64,000 bases of DNA. It comes from an uncultured Clostridia bacterium. GTDB taxonomy: Bacteria; Bacillota; Peptococcia; Peptococcales; Peptococcaceae. The stretch's first letter is position 1. Each line of letters opens with the position of its first letter. Location: the NCBI GenBank assembly GCA_944391285.1, contig CALXSY010000001.1:62001-126000 (forward strand), in the 5' to 3' direction. A program made the position numbers and the translations under genes. Positions 46,260 to 56,326 of this stretch are shown here, piece by piece. The notes beneath the pieces were generated by a model. That model did not search any database, had not been told where the DNA came from, and saw only the letters and a program-made list of their open reading frames with translations.

Positions 46260-47297
46260 ATGGCTGATTTATTTACCAGCACCATAAGCCCTTGGAGCAG
46301 CGGCAAAGGTGAACAGGCAGATGTAGTATTATGCTCCAGAATTCGTTTGGCCCGTAACTTTGCGCCTTATCCTTTCCCGTTAAAAGCCACCGAGGAAAGC
46401 AGCCAAAAGGTCTTGGATATTATGAAAGACTTTTGCCAAAAGCATGAGGGCTACCGCTTTTTAAGCTTGGGCGAGTTAAGCCCGTTACAAAAAAGAGTAT
46501 TGGTGGAAAAACATCTAATCAGCCCTGAGCATGCTCAAGGCGACGGCAAGTATAAAGGTTTGGTGTTAGACGATGAGGCGACTGTCAGCATTATGGTTAA
46601 CGAAGAAGACCATTTACGCTTGCAATGTTTTGCCCCGGGCATGGATTTGATGGGGCTTTGGGATAAAGCCGATAAATTAGATGATTTAATCGAAGCGGAT
46701 AATGAATACGCTTTTGACGAACAATATGGTTACCTGACTTGCTGTCCCACCAATTTGGGCAATGGCTTGAGAGGCTCAGTGATGATGCATTTGCCGGCCT
46801 TAAGCTTAAGCGGTCAGTTAGGTGTTTTAAATCAATTAGGCAATATTGGTATGACCGTGCGCGGGCTTTACGGCGAAGGCAGTGAAGCTATCGGGGATTT
46901 GTACCAAATCTCCAACCAGTTAACCTTAGGTCAAAGTGAAAATGATATTTTGACCAATCTTTACGGTGTCAACCAGCAATTGATCCGTGAAGAGCGCAAT
47001 GCCCGCGATTATCTCTTGGAGCATAATCGGGTTCAGTTGGAAGACCGTTGCTGGAGAGCTTTGGGCACCTTAACTCATGCCCGTTATTTATCCTCCAGAG
47101 AAGCCTTAAGCTTGATTTCCTTAGTGCGCTTAGGCGTAGCGGTAGGCATAATCGGGCATTTGACTTTGGAGGCAGTCAGCAATCTGTATATGCTGGTTCA
47201 ACCGGGATATTTACAGTTGATTGCTAAGAATAATGACATCAACGAAACAGAAAGAGACTTATTGAGAGCTAAACAAGTAAAAGAATATTTAGCCTAA
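46260..47297 (+). CDS. mcsB: Protein-arginine kinase McsB
   Basis: 345 residues of the phosphagen kinase family. VLCSRIRLARNFAPYPFP, MVNEEDHLRLQC, GYLTCCPTNLGNGLRGSVMMHLP and RGLYGEGSEA are the nucleotide and guanidino-substrate motifs. It marks proteins with phospho-arginine for ClpC-ClpP degradation. Six bases after mcsA. Confidence 0.95.
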   Translation: MADLFTSTISPWSSGKGEQADVVLCSRIRLARNFAPYPFPLKATEESSQKVLDIMKDFCQKHEGYRFLSLGELSPLQKRVLVEKHLISPEHAQGDGKYKGLVLDDEATVSIMVNEEDHLRLQCFAPGMDLMGLWDKADKLDDLIEADNEYAFDEQYGYLTCCPTNLGNGLRGSVMMHLPALSLSGQLGVLNQLGNIGMTVRGLYGEGSEAIGDLYQISNQLTLGQSENDILTNLYGVNQQLIREERNARDYLLEHNRVQLEDRCWRALGTLTHARYLSSREALSLISLVRLGVAVGIIGHLTLEAVSNLYMLVQPGYLQLIAKNNDINETERDLLRAKQVKEYLA

Positions 47298-47314
47298 AAA
47301 AGGAGTGAAGAAAC

Positions 47315-49774
47315 ATGTTTGAAAGATTAACTGCGAAAGCGCAGAGAGTAGTATATTTGGCTCAAGAGGAAGCTCGCAATATGCGCCATCAGGCAGTAGG
47401 TACCGAGCATCTTTTGTTGGGCATTTTAGGTGAAGGTCAAGGCGTTGCCGCCAGAGCCTTGGCTTCCTTGGGAATTCAGGCTAACGATGTGCGGGAGATG
47501 GTTTTAAAGATGATTGCTCCCGGCAATGCCATCGTTACCAATGAGATGACCTTAACTCCCAGAGCAAAAAGAGTATTTGAATTGGCACAGGATGAAGCTG
47601 TGCGCTGGGGTGTAAATTATATCGCTACCGAGCATATTTTGTTAGGCTTGGTTAGAGAAGGCGAAGGCGTGGCTTTCCAAGTATTAAACGCTTTGGGAGC
47701 AACTCCTGATAAAATCCGTAAGCAAGTAGCCGCTTTGTTAAACGGCGCCAGTACCGTTAACGATTTAAACAGCTATCAAGCCGGCGGCAGTGATGCAGAT
47801 AATACTAATCGGGAAACTATCAATGAATTCGGTCGCAACTTAAATGAATTGGTTAAAGCCGGCAAAATCGACCCGGTTATCGGCAGAGAAAAAGAGATTG
47901 AAAGAGTTATCCAAATCCTCTGCCGCCGCAGCAAAAACAATCCGGTCTTGTTAGGCGAGCCCGGTGTCGGCAAAACTGCTATTGCCGAAGGCTTGGCGCA
48001 AAGAATAGTTCAAGGCAAAGTTCCGGAGATTTTGCGGGATAAGGAAATCGTAACTTTGGATATGGGTACTTTGGTTGCCGGCAGTAAATACCGTGGTGAT
48101 TTTGAGGAAAGACTGAAGAAAATCATGGATGAAGTGAAGAAGAATAAAAATATTATCCTCTTCATCGACGAAATGCATACTTTGGTCGGTGCCGGTGCAG
48201 CAGAAGGCGCTCTTGATGCGGCTAATATCTTAAAACCCGAATTAGCCCGTGGTGATTTGCAGGTAATCGGTGCTACTACCCTGGACGAATACCGCAAACA
48301 CATCGAAAAAGATGCCGCTTTGGAGCGTAGATTCCAGCCTATCATGGTTGATGAACCTTCCGAAGAAGACGCTATCGAGATTTTGAAAGGTATCCGTGAC
48401 AAATACGAAGCCCATCACAATGTTGAAATTACTGACGATGCTATCGAAGCAGCGGTTAAATTGTCCTCCCGCTACATTTCCGACAGATTTTTGCCGGATA
48501 AGGCAATCGACTTAATCGATGAGGCTGCTTCCAGAGTTCGTTTGCAGGCTTATACTGCACCGGTTGATTTAAAATCTTTGGAAGAGGAAATTGCTAAAAT
48601 TTCCAAAGAAAAAGAAGCCGCAGTAGTTGCCCAAGAATACGAAAAAGCCGCTGAATACCGCGATAAAGAAAAACAATTAAAGGCTCAGCTGGAAGAGCAG
48701 ACTAAAGAGTGGAAAAACCAAGCCAATACCCGCACCGAAAAGGTTACTGCTGAAGAAATCGCCCAGATTGTTTCTTCTTGGAGCGGCGTACCGGTTACTA
48801 AATTGAAAGAAGCCGATGCTGAAAGACTCTTAAAGATGGAAGAAATCTTGCACCAGAGAGTTGTCGGTCAGGACGATGCGGTAACAGCTGTGGCTAAAGC
48901 TATCCGCAGAGCTCACAGCGGCTTGAAAAATCCGAAACGTCCTATCGGTTCCTTCATGTTCCTTGGACCTACCGGTGTTGGTAAGAGTGAATTAGCTAAG
49001 GCTTTAGCAGAAAGCTTGTTTGACAACGAAGATGCCATTGTCCGTATCGACATGAGTGAATACATGGAGAAACACTCCGTATCCCGTTTGGTTGGCGCAC
49101 CTCCCGGATACGTCGGCTATGACGAGGGTGGTCAGTTAACCGAAGCAGTCCGCAGAAAACCTTATTCGGTTATTCTTTTGGACGAAATCGAAAAGGCTCA
49201 TCCTGATGTCTTTAACATCTTGCTGCAAATCTTGGATGACGGTCGTTTGACGGACTCTCAGGGCAGAACCGTTGACTTTAAAAACACCGTTATCATCATG
49301 ACCTCCAATGTCGGTGCCAGCAACATTAAGGGTATCGGCAAATTAGGCTTCAGCAACGGTTTAGAGGAGGAAAAAGATGATTTTGCTAAAACAAAGGAAC
49401 GGATGCTGGAAGAAATGCGCCGTACCTTCCGTCCGGAGTTTATCAACCGTATTGATGAGATTATCGTTTTCCATCCGCTTAACGAAGAGCATATCTCCAG
49501 CATCGTTGATTTGATGATGAAAGATCTGCATAAACGCTTGGCTGATAAAGAGATGAAGCTGGAATTCACCCCGGAAGCTAAGGAAAAACTCATCAAGGAA
49601 GGCTATAACCCCGAGTATGGTGCTCGTCCGCTGCGCAGAGCTATTCAGCGTTTGGTCGAAGATCCCTTGGCAGAGGAGCTTTTGAAAGGCACCTTTGTCA
49701 GCGGTGATACTGTAGTGGTAGATGTCAAGGACGAGGATATCGTCTTAAAGAAAAAAGAAGCAGTAACTGCTTAA
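47315..49774 (+). CDS. clpC: ClpC ATPase
   Basis: 819 residues. Two Clp N repeats (1-145), AAA-1 with GEPGVGKT, a UVR-containing middle domain ([32 protein letters not shown]), AAA-2 with GPTGVGKS and a C-terminal D2-small domain. The loop [11 protein letters not shown] contains the LGF tripeptide expected for ClpP docking. It unfolds McsB-marked substrates. Final gene of the CtsR operon. Confidence 0.96.
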   Translation: MFERLTAKAQRVVYLAQEEARNMRHQAVGTEHLLLGILGEGQGVAARALASLGIQANDVREMVLKMIAPGNAIVTNEMTLTPRAKRVFELAQDEAVRWGVNYIATEHILLGLVREGEGVAFQVLNALGATPDKIRKQVAALLNGASTVNDLNSYQAGGSDADNTNRETINEFGRNLNELVKAGKIDPVIGREKEIERVIQILCRRSKNNPVLLGEPGVGKTAIAEGLAQRIVQGKVPEILRDKEIVTLDMGTLVAGSKYRGDFEERLKKIMDEVKKNKNIILFIDEMHTLVGAGAAEGALDAANILKPELARGDLQVIGATTLDEYRKHIEKDAALERRFQPIMVDEPSEEDAIEILKGIRDKYEAHHNVEITDDAIEAAVKLSSRYISDRFLPDKAIDLIDEAASRVRLQAYTAPVDLKSLEEEIAKISKEKEAAVVAQEYEKAAEYRDKEKQLKAQLEEQTKEWKNQANTRTEKVTAEEIAQIVSSWSGVPVTKLKEADAERLLKMEEILHQRVVGQDDAVTAVAKAIRRAHSGLKNPKRPIGSFMFLGPTGVGKSELAKALAESLFDNEDAIVRIDMSEYMEKHSVSRLVGAPPGYVGYDEGGQLTEAVRRKPYSVILLDEIEKAHPDVFNILLQILDDGRLTDSQGRTVDFKNTVIIMTSNVGASNIKGIGKLGFSNGLEEEKDDFAKTKERMLEEMRRTFRPEFINRIDEIIVFHPLNEEHISSIVDLMMKDLHKRLADKEMKLEFTPEAKEKLIKEGYNPEYGARPLRRAIQRLVEDPLAEELLKGTFVSGDTVVVDVKDEDIVLKKKEAVTA

Positions 49775-49776
49775 GC

Positions 49777-49812
49777 AAAATGGTTCTTGCCTTTTGGCAA
49801 GAACCATTTTTT
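49777..49812 (+). terminator. Intrinsic terminator after clpC
   Basis: AAATGGTTCTTGCC and GGCAAGAACCATTT form a 14-bp stem with a TTTT loop, followed by T. Confidence 0.93.
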
Positions 49813-49882
49813 GTGTAAAATAACAGACAAAAATTGGCTGTAATTTAAAGGCAGAGTTGGCTTGGTTTTTCCTCACAGCTAC

Positions 49883-49911
49883 TTGACAGAGGATAGGATT
49901 TTTGGTATAGT
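49883..49911 (+). promoter_or_regulatory. Sigma-A promoter of uraA-upp
   Basis: TTGACA (49883-49888), 17 bases, TATAGT (49906-49911). A leader of about 205 bases follows. Confidence 0.85.
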
Positions 49912-49940
49912 AAAAAAAACAGAGGGGAAGATTGTGAACT

Positions 49941-50039
49941 ATGTCAAATGCCGGATTATTAAACAAAAAAACAAACCGCATGTTAGACCAAGAAATTGGT
50001 TTATTTATAGACCGCAATATTACCCCCAAAGCAGCATAG
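49941..50039 (+). CDS. Possible 32-residue leader peptide of uraA
   Basis: A short open frame that starts SNAGLLNKKTNRMLDQEIGL and ends NITPKAA. It lies between the uraA promoter and a terminator-like hairpin. GAGGGG lies 13 bases upstream, which is far for an RBS, so translation is uncertain. Composition is unremarkable, without a run of one amino acid. It could be a leader peptide or chance. Confidence 0.3.
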   Translation: MSNAGLLNKKTNRMLDQEIGLFIDRNITPKAA

Positions 50040-50049
50040 GAAACATATT

Positions 50050-50084
50050 AACTGACCATGATTTATTTCACCGTCAGTTTTTTT
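50050..50084 (+). terminator. Possible attenuator hairpin before uraA
   Basis: AACTGAC (50050-50056) pairs with GTCAGTT (50073-50079), a 16-base loop, followed by TTTTT. The position before the permease RBS suggests attenuation; no PyrR-binding sequence was recognised. Confidence 0.5.
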
Positions 50085-50123
50085 ATGGGAAAAATGCTTG
50101 AAAAAACAGGAGGTATTGGCAAG

Positions 50124-51473
50124 ATGAGAATGATTTATAATGTGAGCGATAAGCCACCCTTTGGGCAGCTGATTATTTTTGCTCTTCAGCAGCTTCTGGC
50201 AATTATGGCAGCTACCTTGGTGGTACCGGTTATTATCGGTAATGACATGAGTCCGGCAGCGGCTTTGTTTGGCGCCGGTGCAGGCACATTGGTATATATT
50301 GCGTTTACCAAAAGGCGTTCGCCGGTATTTTTGGGCAGCTCGTTCGCTTTTATCGGCTCTATGAGCACCGCTTTTGCCGGAGCAGTATCGGTTAGTGTAG
50401 GTTATGTGGGTTTAATTATCGGTGCATTTTTTGCCGGCTTGGTGTATGTAGGGATTGCAGCCGTTGTCAAAATTGCCGGTGTAGGCTGGGTCAATAAATT
50501 GATGCCGGCAGTGGTTATCGGACCTACAGTAGCCATCATCGGTTTGTCCTTAGCCGGCAATGCTATCGGCGATTTATTAAGCGGCGATGCTCATATCATA
50601 GTTGACGGTGCCAGTGTAATGGCGACCTCACCTTATGTAGCTTTAATTTGCGGCTTGGTTACGCTCTTTGTAACGATGATTGCCAGTACCTACGGCAGAG
50701 CAATGGTTAAATTAATTCCCTTTATTATCGGCATTTTAGCCGGCTATGCGGTAGCAGCAGTCTTTACAGTTATCGGCAATTCTACCGGCATGGATAGTTT
50801 GTGCGTCATCAATTTCGGAGTATTTAGCTCTATGGACAGCATTTTATCCCTGCCCCAATTTACCTTCGTAACTGCCAAAGAAGGACTGGCTATGGTTGAC
50901 GGAGCGTATTTGGCAACAGTGGCAGTGGCGTATGTGCCGGTAGCTTTTGTAGTATTTGCCGAGCATATCGCCGATCATAAAAATTTGTCCTCCATTATTG
51001 AAAAAGATTTGCTGGAAGATCCGGGACTGCACCGCACCTTGCTTGGTGACGGCGTTGGCTCGATGGTCGGTGCCTTTTTCGGCGGCTGCCCCAATACGAC
51101 CTACGGCGAATCGGTAGGGTGTGTGGCTATCACCCGCAACGCTTCGGTAGTGAGCATTATTGCGGCGGCTTTAGGCGCCATCATCATTTCTTTTGTAACG
51201 CCATTTGTTGCTTTTGTTGAATCTATTCCGCCGTGTGTTATGGGCGGGGTGTGCATGGCATTGTACGGCTTTATCGCAGTCAGCGGTTTAAAGATGCTGC
51301 AAAAGGTGGATTTGGACGAGGAGAAAAATTTATTTGTTGCTTCGGTTATTTTGATTGCCGGTATCGGCGGCTTAACTTTAACCTTTGGCAAGGTTACCTT
51401 GACCTCGGTTGCCTGCGCGCTTATTTTAGGTATTATCACTAATGTCATTCTTTCCAAGAAGAAAGAATATTAA
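50124..51473 (+). CDS. uraA: Uracil/xanthine permease family protein
   Basis: 449 residues, 12-14 hydrophobic segments, NCS2 family. [19 protein letters not shown] at the start, [12 protein letters not shown] and [13 protein letters not shown] are the substrate-site motifs of UraA. upp follows 22 bases later, so uracil is the likely substrate. ATG at 50124 has AGGAGG ten bases upstream. Confidence 0.93.
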   Translation: MRMIYNVSDKPPFGQLIIFALQQLLAIMAATLVVPVIIGNDMSPAAALFGAGAGTLVYIAFTKRRSPVFLGSSFAFIGSMSTAFAGAVSVSVGYVGLIIGAFFAGLVYVGIAAVVKIAGVGWVNKLMPAVVIGPTVAIIGLSLAGNAIGDLLSGDAHIIVDGASVMATSPYVALICGLVTLFVTMIASTYGRAMVKLIPFIIGILAGYAVAAVFTVIGNSTGMDSLCVINFGVFSSMDSILSLPQFTFVTAKEGLAMVDGAYLATVAVAYVPVAFVVFAEHIADHKNLSSIIEKDLLEDPGLHRTLLGDGVGSMVGAFFGGCPNTTYGESVGCVAITRNASVVSIIAAALGAIIISFVTPFVAFVESIPPCVMGGVCMALYGFIAVSGLKMLQKVDLDEEKNLFVASVILIAGIGGLTLTFGKVTLTSVACALILGIITNVILSKKKEY

Positions 51474-51495
51474 TATTAAGAAAGGTCGGGATTGC

Positions 51496-52125
51496 ATGGG
51501 AAAATTGACGGTTTTTGATCATCCGCTTATTCAGCATAAAACTTCAATCATGCGGGATAAGCGCACCGGCAATAAGGAATTTAAGGAGTTGGTAGAGGAA
51601 ATTACTACTTTGATGTGCTATGAAGCCTTAAGGGATCTGCCGTTAGAAGAAGCAGAAATTGAAACGCCTATCTGTAAAACAACGGTGAAGGTGCTTTCCG
51701 GCAGGAAATTAGCGGTAGTACCGATTTTGCGAGCCGGCTTGGGCATGGTCGGCGGCATATTGTCCTTAGTGCCCAATGCTCCGGTGGGACATATCGGTAT
51801 GTATCGAGACGAGGAAACCTTGGAGCCCCATGAGTATTACTGCAAGCTGCCGAAGGATATCAGCGAGCGCTTAATTGTTGTAGTTGATCCGATGCTGGCT
51901 ACCGGCGGTTCGGCAGTAGATGCTATTCGGCAAATAAAAAGCTACGGCGGCAAATGGATTAAATTTATGTGCTTGATTGCCGCTCCGGAGGGCATAAAAG
52001 CCTTGTCAGAGGCTCATCCGGATGTGGAAATTTACTGCGCTAATGTGGACGAAAAATTAAATGAAAAAGGCTACATCGTTCCCGGGTTGGGCGATGCAGG
52101 AGATAGAATATTCGGCACCAAATAA
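51496..52125 (+). CDS. upp: Uracil phosphoribosyltransferase
   Basis: 209 residues. [19 protein letters not shown] at the start, [12 protein letters not shown] and the PRPP loop [12 protein letters not shown] are typical. It makes UMP from uracil and PRPP. ATG at 51496 follows GAAAGGTCGGG; a longer start overlaps uraA and is less likely. Forms a uracil salvage unit with uraA. Confidence 0.95.
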   Translation: MGKLTVFDHPLIQHKTSIMRDKRTGNKEFKELVEEITTLMCYEALRDLPLEEAEIETPICKTTVKVLSGRKLAVVPILRAGLGMVGGILSLVPNAPVGHIGMYRDEETLEPHEYYCKLPKDISERLIVVVDPMLATGGSAVDAIRQIKSYGGKWIKFMCLIAAPEGIKALSEAHPDVEIYCANVDEKLNEKGYIVPGLGDAGDRIFGTK

Positions 52126-52154
52126 AAAGAGCTCAAGGGCAACCTTGAGCTTTT
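52126..52154. terminator. Bidirectional terminator after upp
   Basis: AGCTCAAGG and CCTTGAGCT pair around GCAA with A-run and T-run on either side. It also serves the minus-strand membrane protein gene, whose stop lies at 52153. Confidence 0.88.
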
Positions 52155-52608
52155 AACGCATACGTATCACAGAAAGAATATTGATTATTACCAAAAGCAC
52201 TATCTGAGCTGCGGTGAAGGCAAAAAGACCGTTGCCGCCGGCAAGGGACAAAGCATTAGACGGAGTTTCAGCCAAAATGGTGAATACTTGATTGATGCTG
52301 CCAAAGCCGGTGCATAAAGCGATTAAAATCACACAAAGCCATTTCAGCCCTAACCATTTTTGGCGGATAAAGCCGAAATGGAAGGCGGTGGCGTAAATGA
52401 TGCCCTGCACCAGGCAGATTAGGGCTGCCGGCAAAACGATGGTACGGTAAAGAGCAGGAACGAGCAAGAGGATTAATTGCCCATCGGCGACCAAAGGCTG
52501 CTGAAAGGCTTGCCAGCTTAAAAATAAAGCTGCCGCTGCTCCGCCCAGCCAAAGCTGCGAGCAGATGAGGTGAACGATTTTCATCAGCTTAAACAAACTT
52601 TTTTTCAT
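52153..52608 (-). CDS. Four-helix membrane protein of unknown function
   Basis: 151 residues with four membrane segments. The start KLMKIVHLICSQLWLGGAAAALFL has a His in the first helix followed by WLGG, which recalls DUF2269/HemJ-like membrane proteins, but I cannot assign a family. ATG at 52608 has AGGAGG upstream. It is 14 bases after the membrane-bound HTH gene and is probably its partner or target. Confidence 0.65.
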   Translation of the reverse strand: MKKSLFKLMKIVHLICSQLWLGGAAAALFLSWQAFQQPLVADGQLILLLVPALYRTIVLPAALICLVQGIIYATAFHFGFIRQKWLGLKWLCVILIALCTGFGSINQVFTILAETPSNALSLAGGNGLFAFTAAQIVLLVIINILSVIRMR

Positions 52609-52622
52609 AAGGAACCTCCTTG

Positions 52623-53111
52623 TCAGTCCTTGCGCTTTAAAAGAATAATGGCGTGAGCAGTCAGCCCAAAAACTAAAGATACAGTGATACCTAAAAACAG
52701 GGACATCGCCCAAATATTGTAGGTCATAAAATATAAACCCACGCAGAAAAAGATACCAAAGCCTAAAACAATGCCGATAGCATAAAAAAGTCCGATAGCG
52801 ATATCATATTTGCTGAAGCGTTTTTTGGGTTTAGCGCTTATTTCCTGGCTCATATTTTTGTGCCCTCCTTTGATGAGTTCATCCATAGTAACGCCGAAAA
52901 TGCCGCAGATTTTGCAGAGGGTAGAAAAATCCGGCTCAGATTTATTGCGCTCCCAGTTGGAAATAGCCTGGCGGGAGACGTTGAGTTCTTCTGCTAATTT
53001 TTCCTGAGAGAGATTGTGTTGATTGCGCAGAGAAACTATTTTACTGCCTAAATCATCTATTTGGTTATTTTGATTTGAGGTGAAATCGGCTTTGAGCAAA
53101 TTATTTTCCAT
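52623..53111 (-). CDS. XRE-type HTH regulator with C-terminal membrane helices
   Basis: 162 residues. An HTH_3 domain at about 25-80 (SLRNQHNLSQEKLAEELNVS, RQAISNWERNKSEPD) is followed by a linker and two membrane helices (about 105-155). Such proteins usually control a neighbouring membrane-protein gene. Its promoter carries a 12-bp palindrome in the spacer, a good candidate for autoregulation. Confidence 0.88.
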   Translation of the reverse strand: MENNLLKADFTSNQNNQIDDLGSKIVSLRNQHNLSQEKLAEELNVSRQAISNWERNKSEPDFSTLCKICGIFGVTMDELIKGGHKNMSQEISAKPKKRFSKYDIAIGLFYAIGIVLGFGIFFCVGLYFMTYNIWAMSLFLGITVSLVFGLTAHAIILLKRKD

Positions 53112-53134
53112 AGAAACACTCCTTTCTTGAATTT

Positions 53135-53163
53135 AGTATAGCCGAAAAGGCGCCTTTGCACAA
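53135..53163 (-). promoter_or_regulatory. Promoter of the HTH gene with palindromic operator
   Basis: On the minus strand TTGTGC (53158-53163), 17 bases, TATACT (53135-53140). The spacer contains the palindrome AAAGGCGCCTTT at 53146-53157. Confidence 0.75.
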
Positions 53164-53216
53164 GAAATGCTTCGTTGCTATAGGGCAAAGCATCTTTGCA
53201 GCAAGGTTTTTGGGTT

Positions 53217-53249
53217 AAAATTAGCTAAGCTTGAGCAAAGCTTAGCTAA
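53217..53249 (-). terminator. Intrinsic terminator of leuA
   Basis: TTAGCTAAGCTT and AAGCTTAGCTAA form a perfect 12-bp stem with a five-base loop, then TTTTAA on the minus strand. Confidence 0.82.
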
Positions 53250-53252
53250 AAA

Positions 53253-54917
53253 TTATTTGTCTAAAAGCTGATGGTTGACAGCGCTGATTAAAGCATAGAC
53301 CGAGGAAGTGATGATGTCGTCTTGAATACCGACACCCCAGCTGACTTTGCCTTCCGGCGAGGTGATGCTGACATAGGAAATAGCCTGAGTGTCGGTGCCG
53401 CTGCCGATGGCGTGCTCATGATAGGTTAAGTCGTGAAAATCTATACCCAAATTATCATGCAAAGCATTGCTGACGGCGTCCAAGTGACCGTTAGCCGAAG
53501 CGACAAACTGATGGGTTTTGCCTTGGTAGCGGAGATAAACCGTTACCATGATCACCTTGCCTAAGTTAAAATGGAAATCCAAAAGTTCTAAAGGCGCATT
53601 GATATTGACAAATTCTGCGCAAAAGGAATCGTAAACCTCTTTGGCAGTGAGCTCGGTGTGCTTGTGGTCAGAAATATTTTTGATAGCAGAGCTTACCGCT
53701 GCCCTTAAAGGCAAGGGCAAAATGATTTGGTAGTAATGCTCCAAAAGATAAGCGATGCCGCCTTTGCCGGATTGGGAATTGATGCGGATAACGTCGGTCT
53801 CGTATTCTCTGCCGACATCGGTAGGGTCTATAGGCAGGTAGGGCACATTCCAAAAGGGGCAGTCATGCTCTTCCCGCCATTTTAAACCTTTGGCAATAGC
53901 GTCCTGATGCCCGCCGGCAAAGCTGGCAAAAACTAATTTGCCGCTGTAAGGAGAGCGGTCATCGACATTCATATGAGTCAAATGCTCATATTGATTGACT
54001 AAAGAGGGGATATCGGAGAAATCCAGCTGCGGATCAATGCCTTGGGAGTAGAGATTTAAAGCCAAGGTTATCAAATCCACATTGCCGGTGCGTTCGCCGT
54101 TGCCGAAAAGAGTGCCTTCGATGCGGTCAGCACCGGCTAAAAGCCCCATTTCCGCATCAGCTACCGCACAGCCCCGGTCATTGTGCGGGTGCAGGGAGAG
54201 GATGATGTTTTCCCGATAGTTAAGGTTGCGGGACATATATTCCACCTGAGCGGCGTAAACATGGGGCATGGAATGCTCTATGGTTGCCGGCAGATTGATG
54301 ATATGTTTGCAGCAGGAGGTGGGGGTCAAAATATCCAAAACGCTGTTGCAGATATCTAAAGCAAAATCAATTTCGGCGCCGGTAAAAGATTCAGGCGTGT
54401 ATTCCATGGAGTAATTGACACCGTACTCCTGACAGAGGTCAAAAAAGGTGTTGGCACCGTCGGTGGCAATTTTTTTGATTTCTTCTTTAGTTTTGCCGAA
54501 AACCTGTTCACGCTGAGCGACAGAAATAGGATTATACAAATGGACGATGGCTTTTTTGAGTCCTTTTAAGGATTCAAAGGTTTGGCGCATGATATGCTCC
54601 CGCATCTGGCTCATGACCTGAATAGTCACATCAGCGGGAATTAAATCTTTCTCGATTAAGGTGCGCACAAAGCTAAACTCCGTTTCCGAGGAGGCGGGAA
54701 AGCCTACTTCGATTTCCTTAAAGCCTAAATCCACTAAAATCTGAAAAAATTTCACCTTTTCCTCCAGACTCATGGGATTGACCAAGGCTTGGTTGCCGTC
54801 TCGTAAATCAACTGAGCACCAGATGGGCGCTTTAGTGAGGCTGTCGGTTTTCGACCAGTCATAGCTCATTTGCGGCGGGAGAAAAAATTGCTTTTTGTAT
54901 TTTTCGTAACCTTTCAT
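53253..54917 (-). CDS. leuA: 2-isopropylmalate synthase (LeuA2 type)
   Basis: 554 residues, the long LeuA form. SVDLRDGNQALVNPM and HPHNDRGCAVADAEMGL are the metal and active-site motifs of the HMGL-like TIM barrel; the C-terminal regulatory domain ends GTDTQAISYVSITSPEG. It condenses acetyl-CoA and 2-ketoisovalerate, the first step of leucine synthesis. ATG at 54917 has AAGGAAG upstream. leuBCD are not adjacent. It has its own promoter and terminator. Confidence 0.94.
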   Translation of the reverse strand: MKGYEKYKKQFFLPPQMSYDWSKTDSLTKAPIWCSVDLRDGNQALVNPMSLEEKVKFFQILVDLGFKEIEVGFPASSETEFSFVRTLIEKDLIPADVTIQVMSQMREHIMRQTFESLKGLKKAIVHLYNPISVAQREQVFGKTKEEIKKIATDGANTFFDLCQEYGVNYSMEYTPESFTGAEIDFALDICNSVLDILTPTSCCKHIINLPATIEHSMPHVYAAQVEYMSRNLNYRENIILSLHPHNDRGCAVADAEMGLLAGADRIEGTLFGNGERTGNVDLITLALNLYSQGIDPQLDFSDIPSLVNQYEHLTHMNVDDRSPYSGKLVFASFAGGHQDAIAKGLKWREEHDCPFWNVPYLPIDPTDVGREYETDVIRINSQSGKGGIAYLLEHYYQIILPLPLRAAVSSAIKNISDHKHTELTAKEVYDSFCAEFVNINAPLELLDFHFNLGKVIMVTVYLRYQGKTHQFVASANGHLDAVSNALHDNLGIDFHDLTYHEHAIGSGTDTQAISYVSITSPEGKVSWGVGIQDDIITSSVYALISAVNHQLLDK

Positions 54918-54984
54918 AAAGTACACTTCCTTAAAATGCTAGAAAAAATTTGCGCGAAAATTAGTATGCTGTTAATTGATATTA

Positions 54985-55013
54985 ATTTTAGCAAGCTTAT
55001 CGGGGCTTGTCAA
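54985..55013 (-). promoter_or_regulatory. Sigma-A promoter of leuA
   Basis: On the minus strand TTGACA (55008-55013), 17 bases, TAAAAT (54985-54990). Confidence 0.87.
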
Positions 55014-55052
55014 GATTAATCAAAAGAGCGGCGAGATAATTGCTGGCTTTTG

Positions 55053-55081
55053 TTGTCAAAGGAGAGGATTTATGCTATAAT
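55053..55081 (+). promoter_or_regulatory. Promoter of the five-gene cluster at 55.1-58.3 kb
   Basis: TTGTCA (55053-55058), 17 bases, TATAAT (55076-55081), with an extended -10 TGC. Confidence 0.85.
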
Positions 55082-55108
55082 AAAGCAAAAAAGAAATGAG
55101 GGAATGTT

Positions 55109-55753
55109 ATGAAGATTATCGCTGTAAACGGCAGTCCGCGCAAAAATTGGAATACTGCCCGCTTATTGACTGCGGCTTTAGAGGGAGCAAAGGCTAAAGG
55201 CGCAGAAACCAAAATTTATCATCTCTATGAGCTTAATTACAAAGGCTGCCAAAGCTGTTTTACCTGTAAGCGTTTAGGCTCGCCTTTGTACGGCAAATGC
55301 GCCATGCGAGACGATTTAACGGACATCTTAAACGAAATTTATGAAGCTGACGGGTTAATTATGGGTTCGCCTATTTATTTTGGTTCATCTACCGGTGAGT
55401 TTCGTAGTTTTTTGGAAAGATTGCTTTTTCCCGTAAAAGCTTATGATAATGAAAAGCCGTCCCTTTTAAAGAAAAAAATCGTTTCAGGCTTAATTTACAC
55501 TATGGGAGTGAAGGATGAAAGTGTCTATATGACTGAGCGGATGATTACCCAAAGAATGTTGACGCAAACTTTCTTTGCAGAATCAGAAATTATGTGCCAT
55601 ACCGATGCTTATCAGTTTGAGGACTACAGCAAATATCATTGCCCGGCGTTTAATGTCGAGGAGAAAAAGGCGCATTATCAAGAATTCGACCAAGAGCTGG
55701 CTAAAGCCGGGGAATTGGGGCGGAGAATAGCGGAGAGAATTTTAGAAAAGTAA
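55109..55753 (+). CDS. Flavodoxin-fold NAD(P)H-dependent oxidoreductase, Isf-like
   Basis: 214 residues. IAVNGSPRKNWNTARLL is the FMN phosphate loop; MGSPIYFGSSTGEFRSFLERL is the second flavin loop. Cys47, Cys50, Cys53 and Cys64 form a compact CxxCxxC...C group like that of archaeal iron-sulfur flavoprotein, so it probably also holds a [4Fe-4S] cluster. Redox partner unknown. First gene of a plus-strand cluster. Confidence 0.82.
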   Translation: MKIIAVNGSPRKNWNTARLLTAALEGAKAKGAETKIYHLYELNYKGCQSCFTCKRLGSPLYGKCAMRDDLTDILNEIYEADGLIMGSPIYFGSSTGEFRSFLERLLFPVKAYDNEKPSLLKKKIVSGLIYTMGVKDESVYMTERMITQRMLTQTFFAESEIMCHTDAYQFEDYSKYHCPAFNVEEKKAHYQEFDQELAKAGELGRRIAERILEK

Positions 55754-55795
55754 AAAGGCGGTTAAAGGTCAGCCTATAAAGGAGAGGATAAAAAA

Positions 55796-56326
55796 GTGAG
55801 CAAAGTATTGGTAGTGGTTGATATGCAAACAGACTTTATAAACGGAGCTTTGGGCTCCGCTGATGCCGAAAAAATTGTGCCAAGAGCAGCAGAGATTATC
55901 GCAAATTTTGACGGGGAAATTTACTGCACCTTGGATACTCACGGTGAGGATTATTTAAAAACACAGGAAGGGAGAAATCTGCCTGTCGCACACTGCATCA
56001 AAGGCACTGACGGATGGAGGCTCGATAAACGAATAGCCGCCGCATTAAGCGGCAAGGCAAGATTTGTGGAGAAACCGTCCTTTGGATCACCGGAGCTGGC
56101 GCATATGCTGGCAGAAAAAAATAAACAGGAGAAAATAGAATCTATTGAAGTAATAGGGCTTTGCACCGATATTTGCGTGGTGAGCAATGCGCTGATTATT
56201 AAAGCCGCTTTGCCGGAGGTTAAAATTATTGTAGATGCTTCGGCTTGTGCCGGTATCAGCCCGGAAAGCCATCAGGCGGCGTTAAAAACGATGCAGATGT
56301 GCCAGATAGAGGTTTTAAATGGCTAA
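55796..56326 (+). CDS. Isochorismatase-family cysteine hydrolase (nicotinamidase-like)
   Basis: 176 residues with a GTG start and GGAGAGG upstream. Asp9 (VVVDMQTDF), Lys93 (VEKPSFGS) and Cys127 (GLCTDICV) form the catalytic triad. The nearest type is nicotinamidase/pyrazinamidase, but related amidases share the triad. Its 3' end overlaps the next gene by eight bases. Confidence 0.82.
   Translation: MSKVLVVVDMQTDFINGALGSADAEKIVPRAAEIIANFDGEIYCTLDTHGEDYLKTQEGRNLPVAHCIKGTDGWRLDKRIAAALSGKARFVEKPSFGSPELAHMLAEKNKQEKIESIEVIGLCTDICVVSNALIIKAALPEVKIIVDASACAGISPESHQAALKTMQMCQIEVLNG

Noticed and set aside
49912-50123. PyrR-binding attenuator before uraA
   Set aside because: No sequence resembling the PyrR anti-antiterminator consensus was found, so only an unspecified attenuator is listed.
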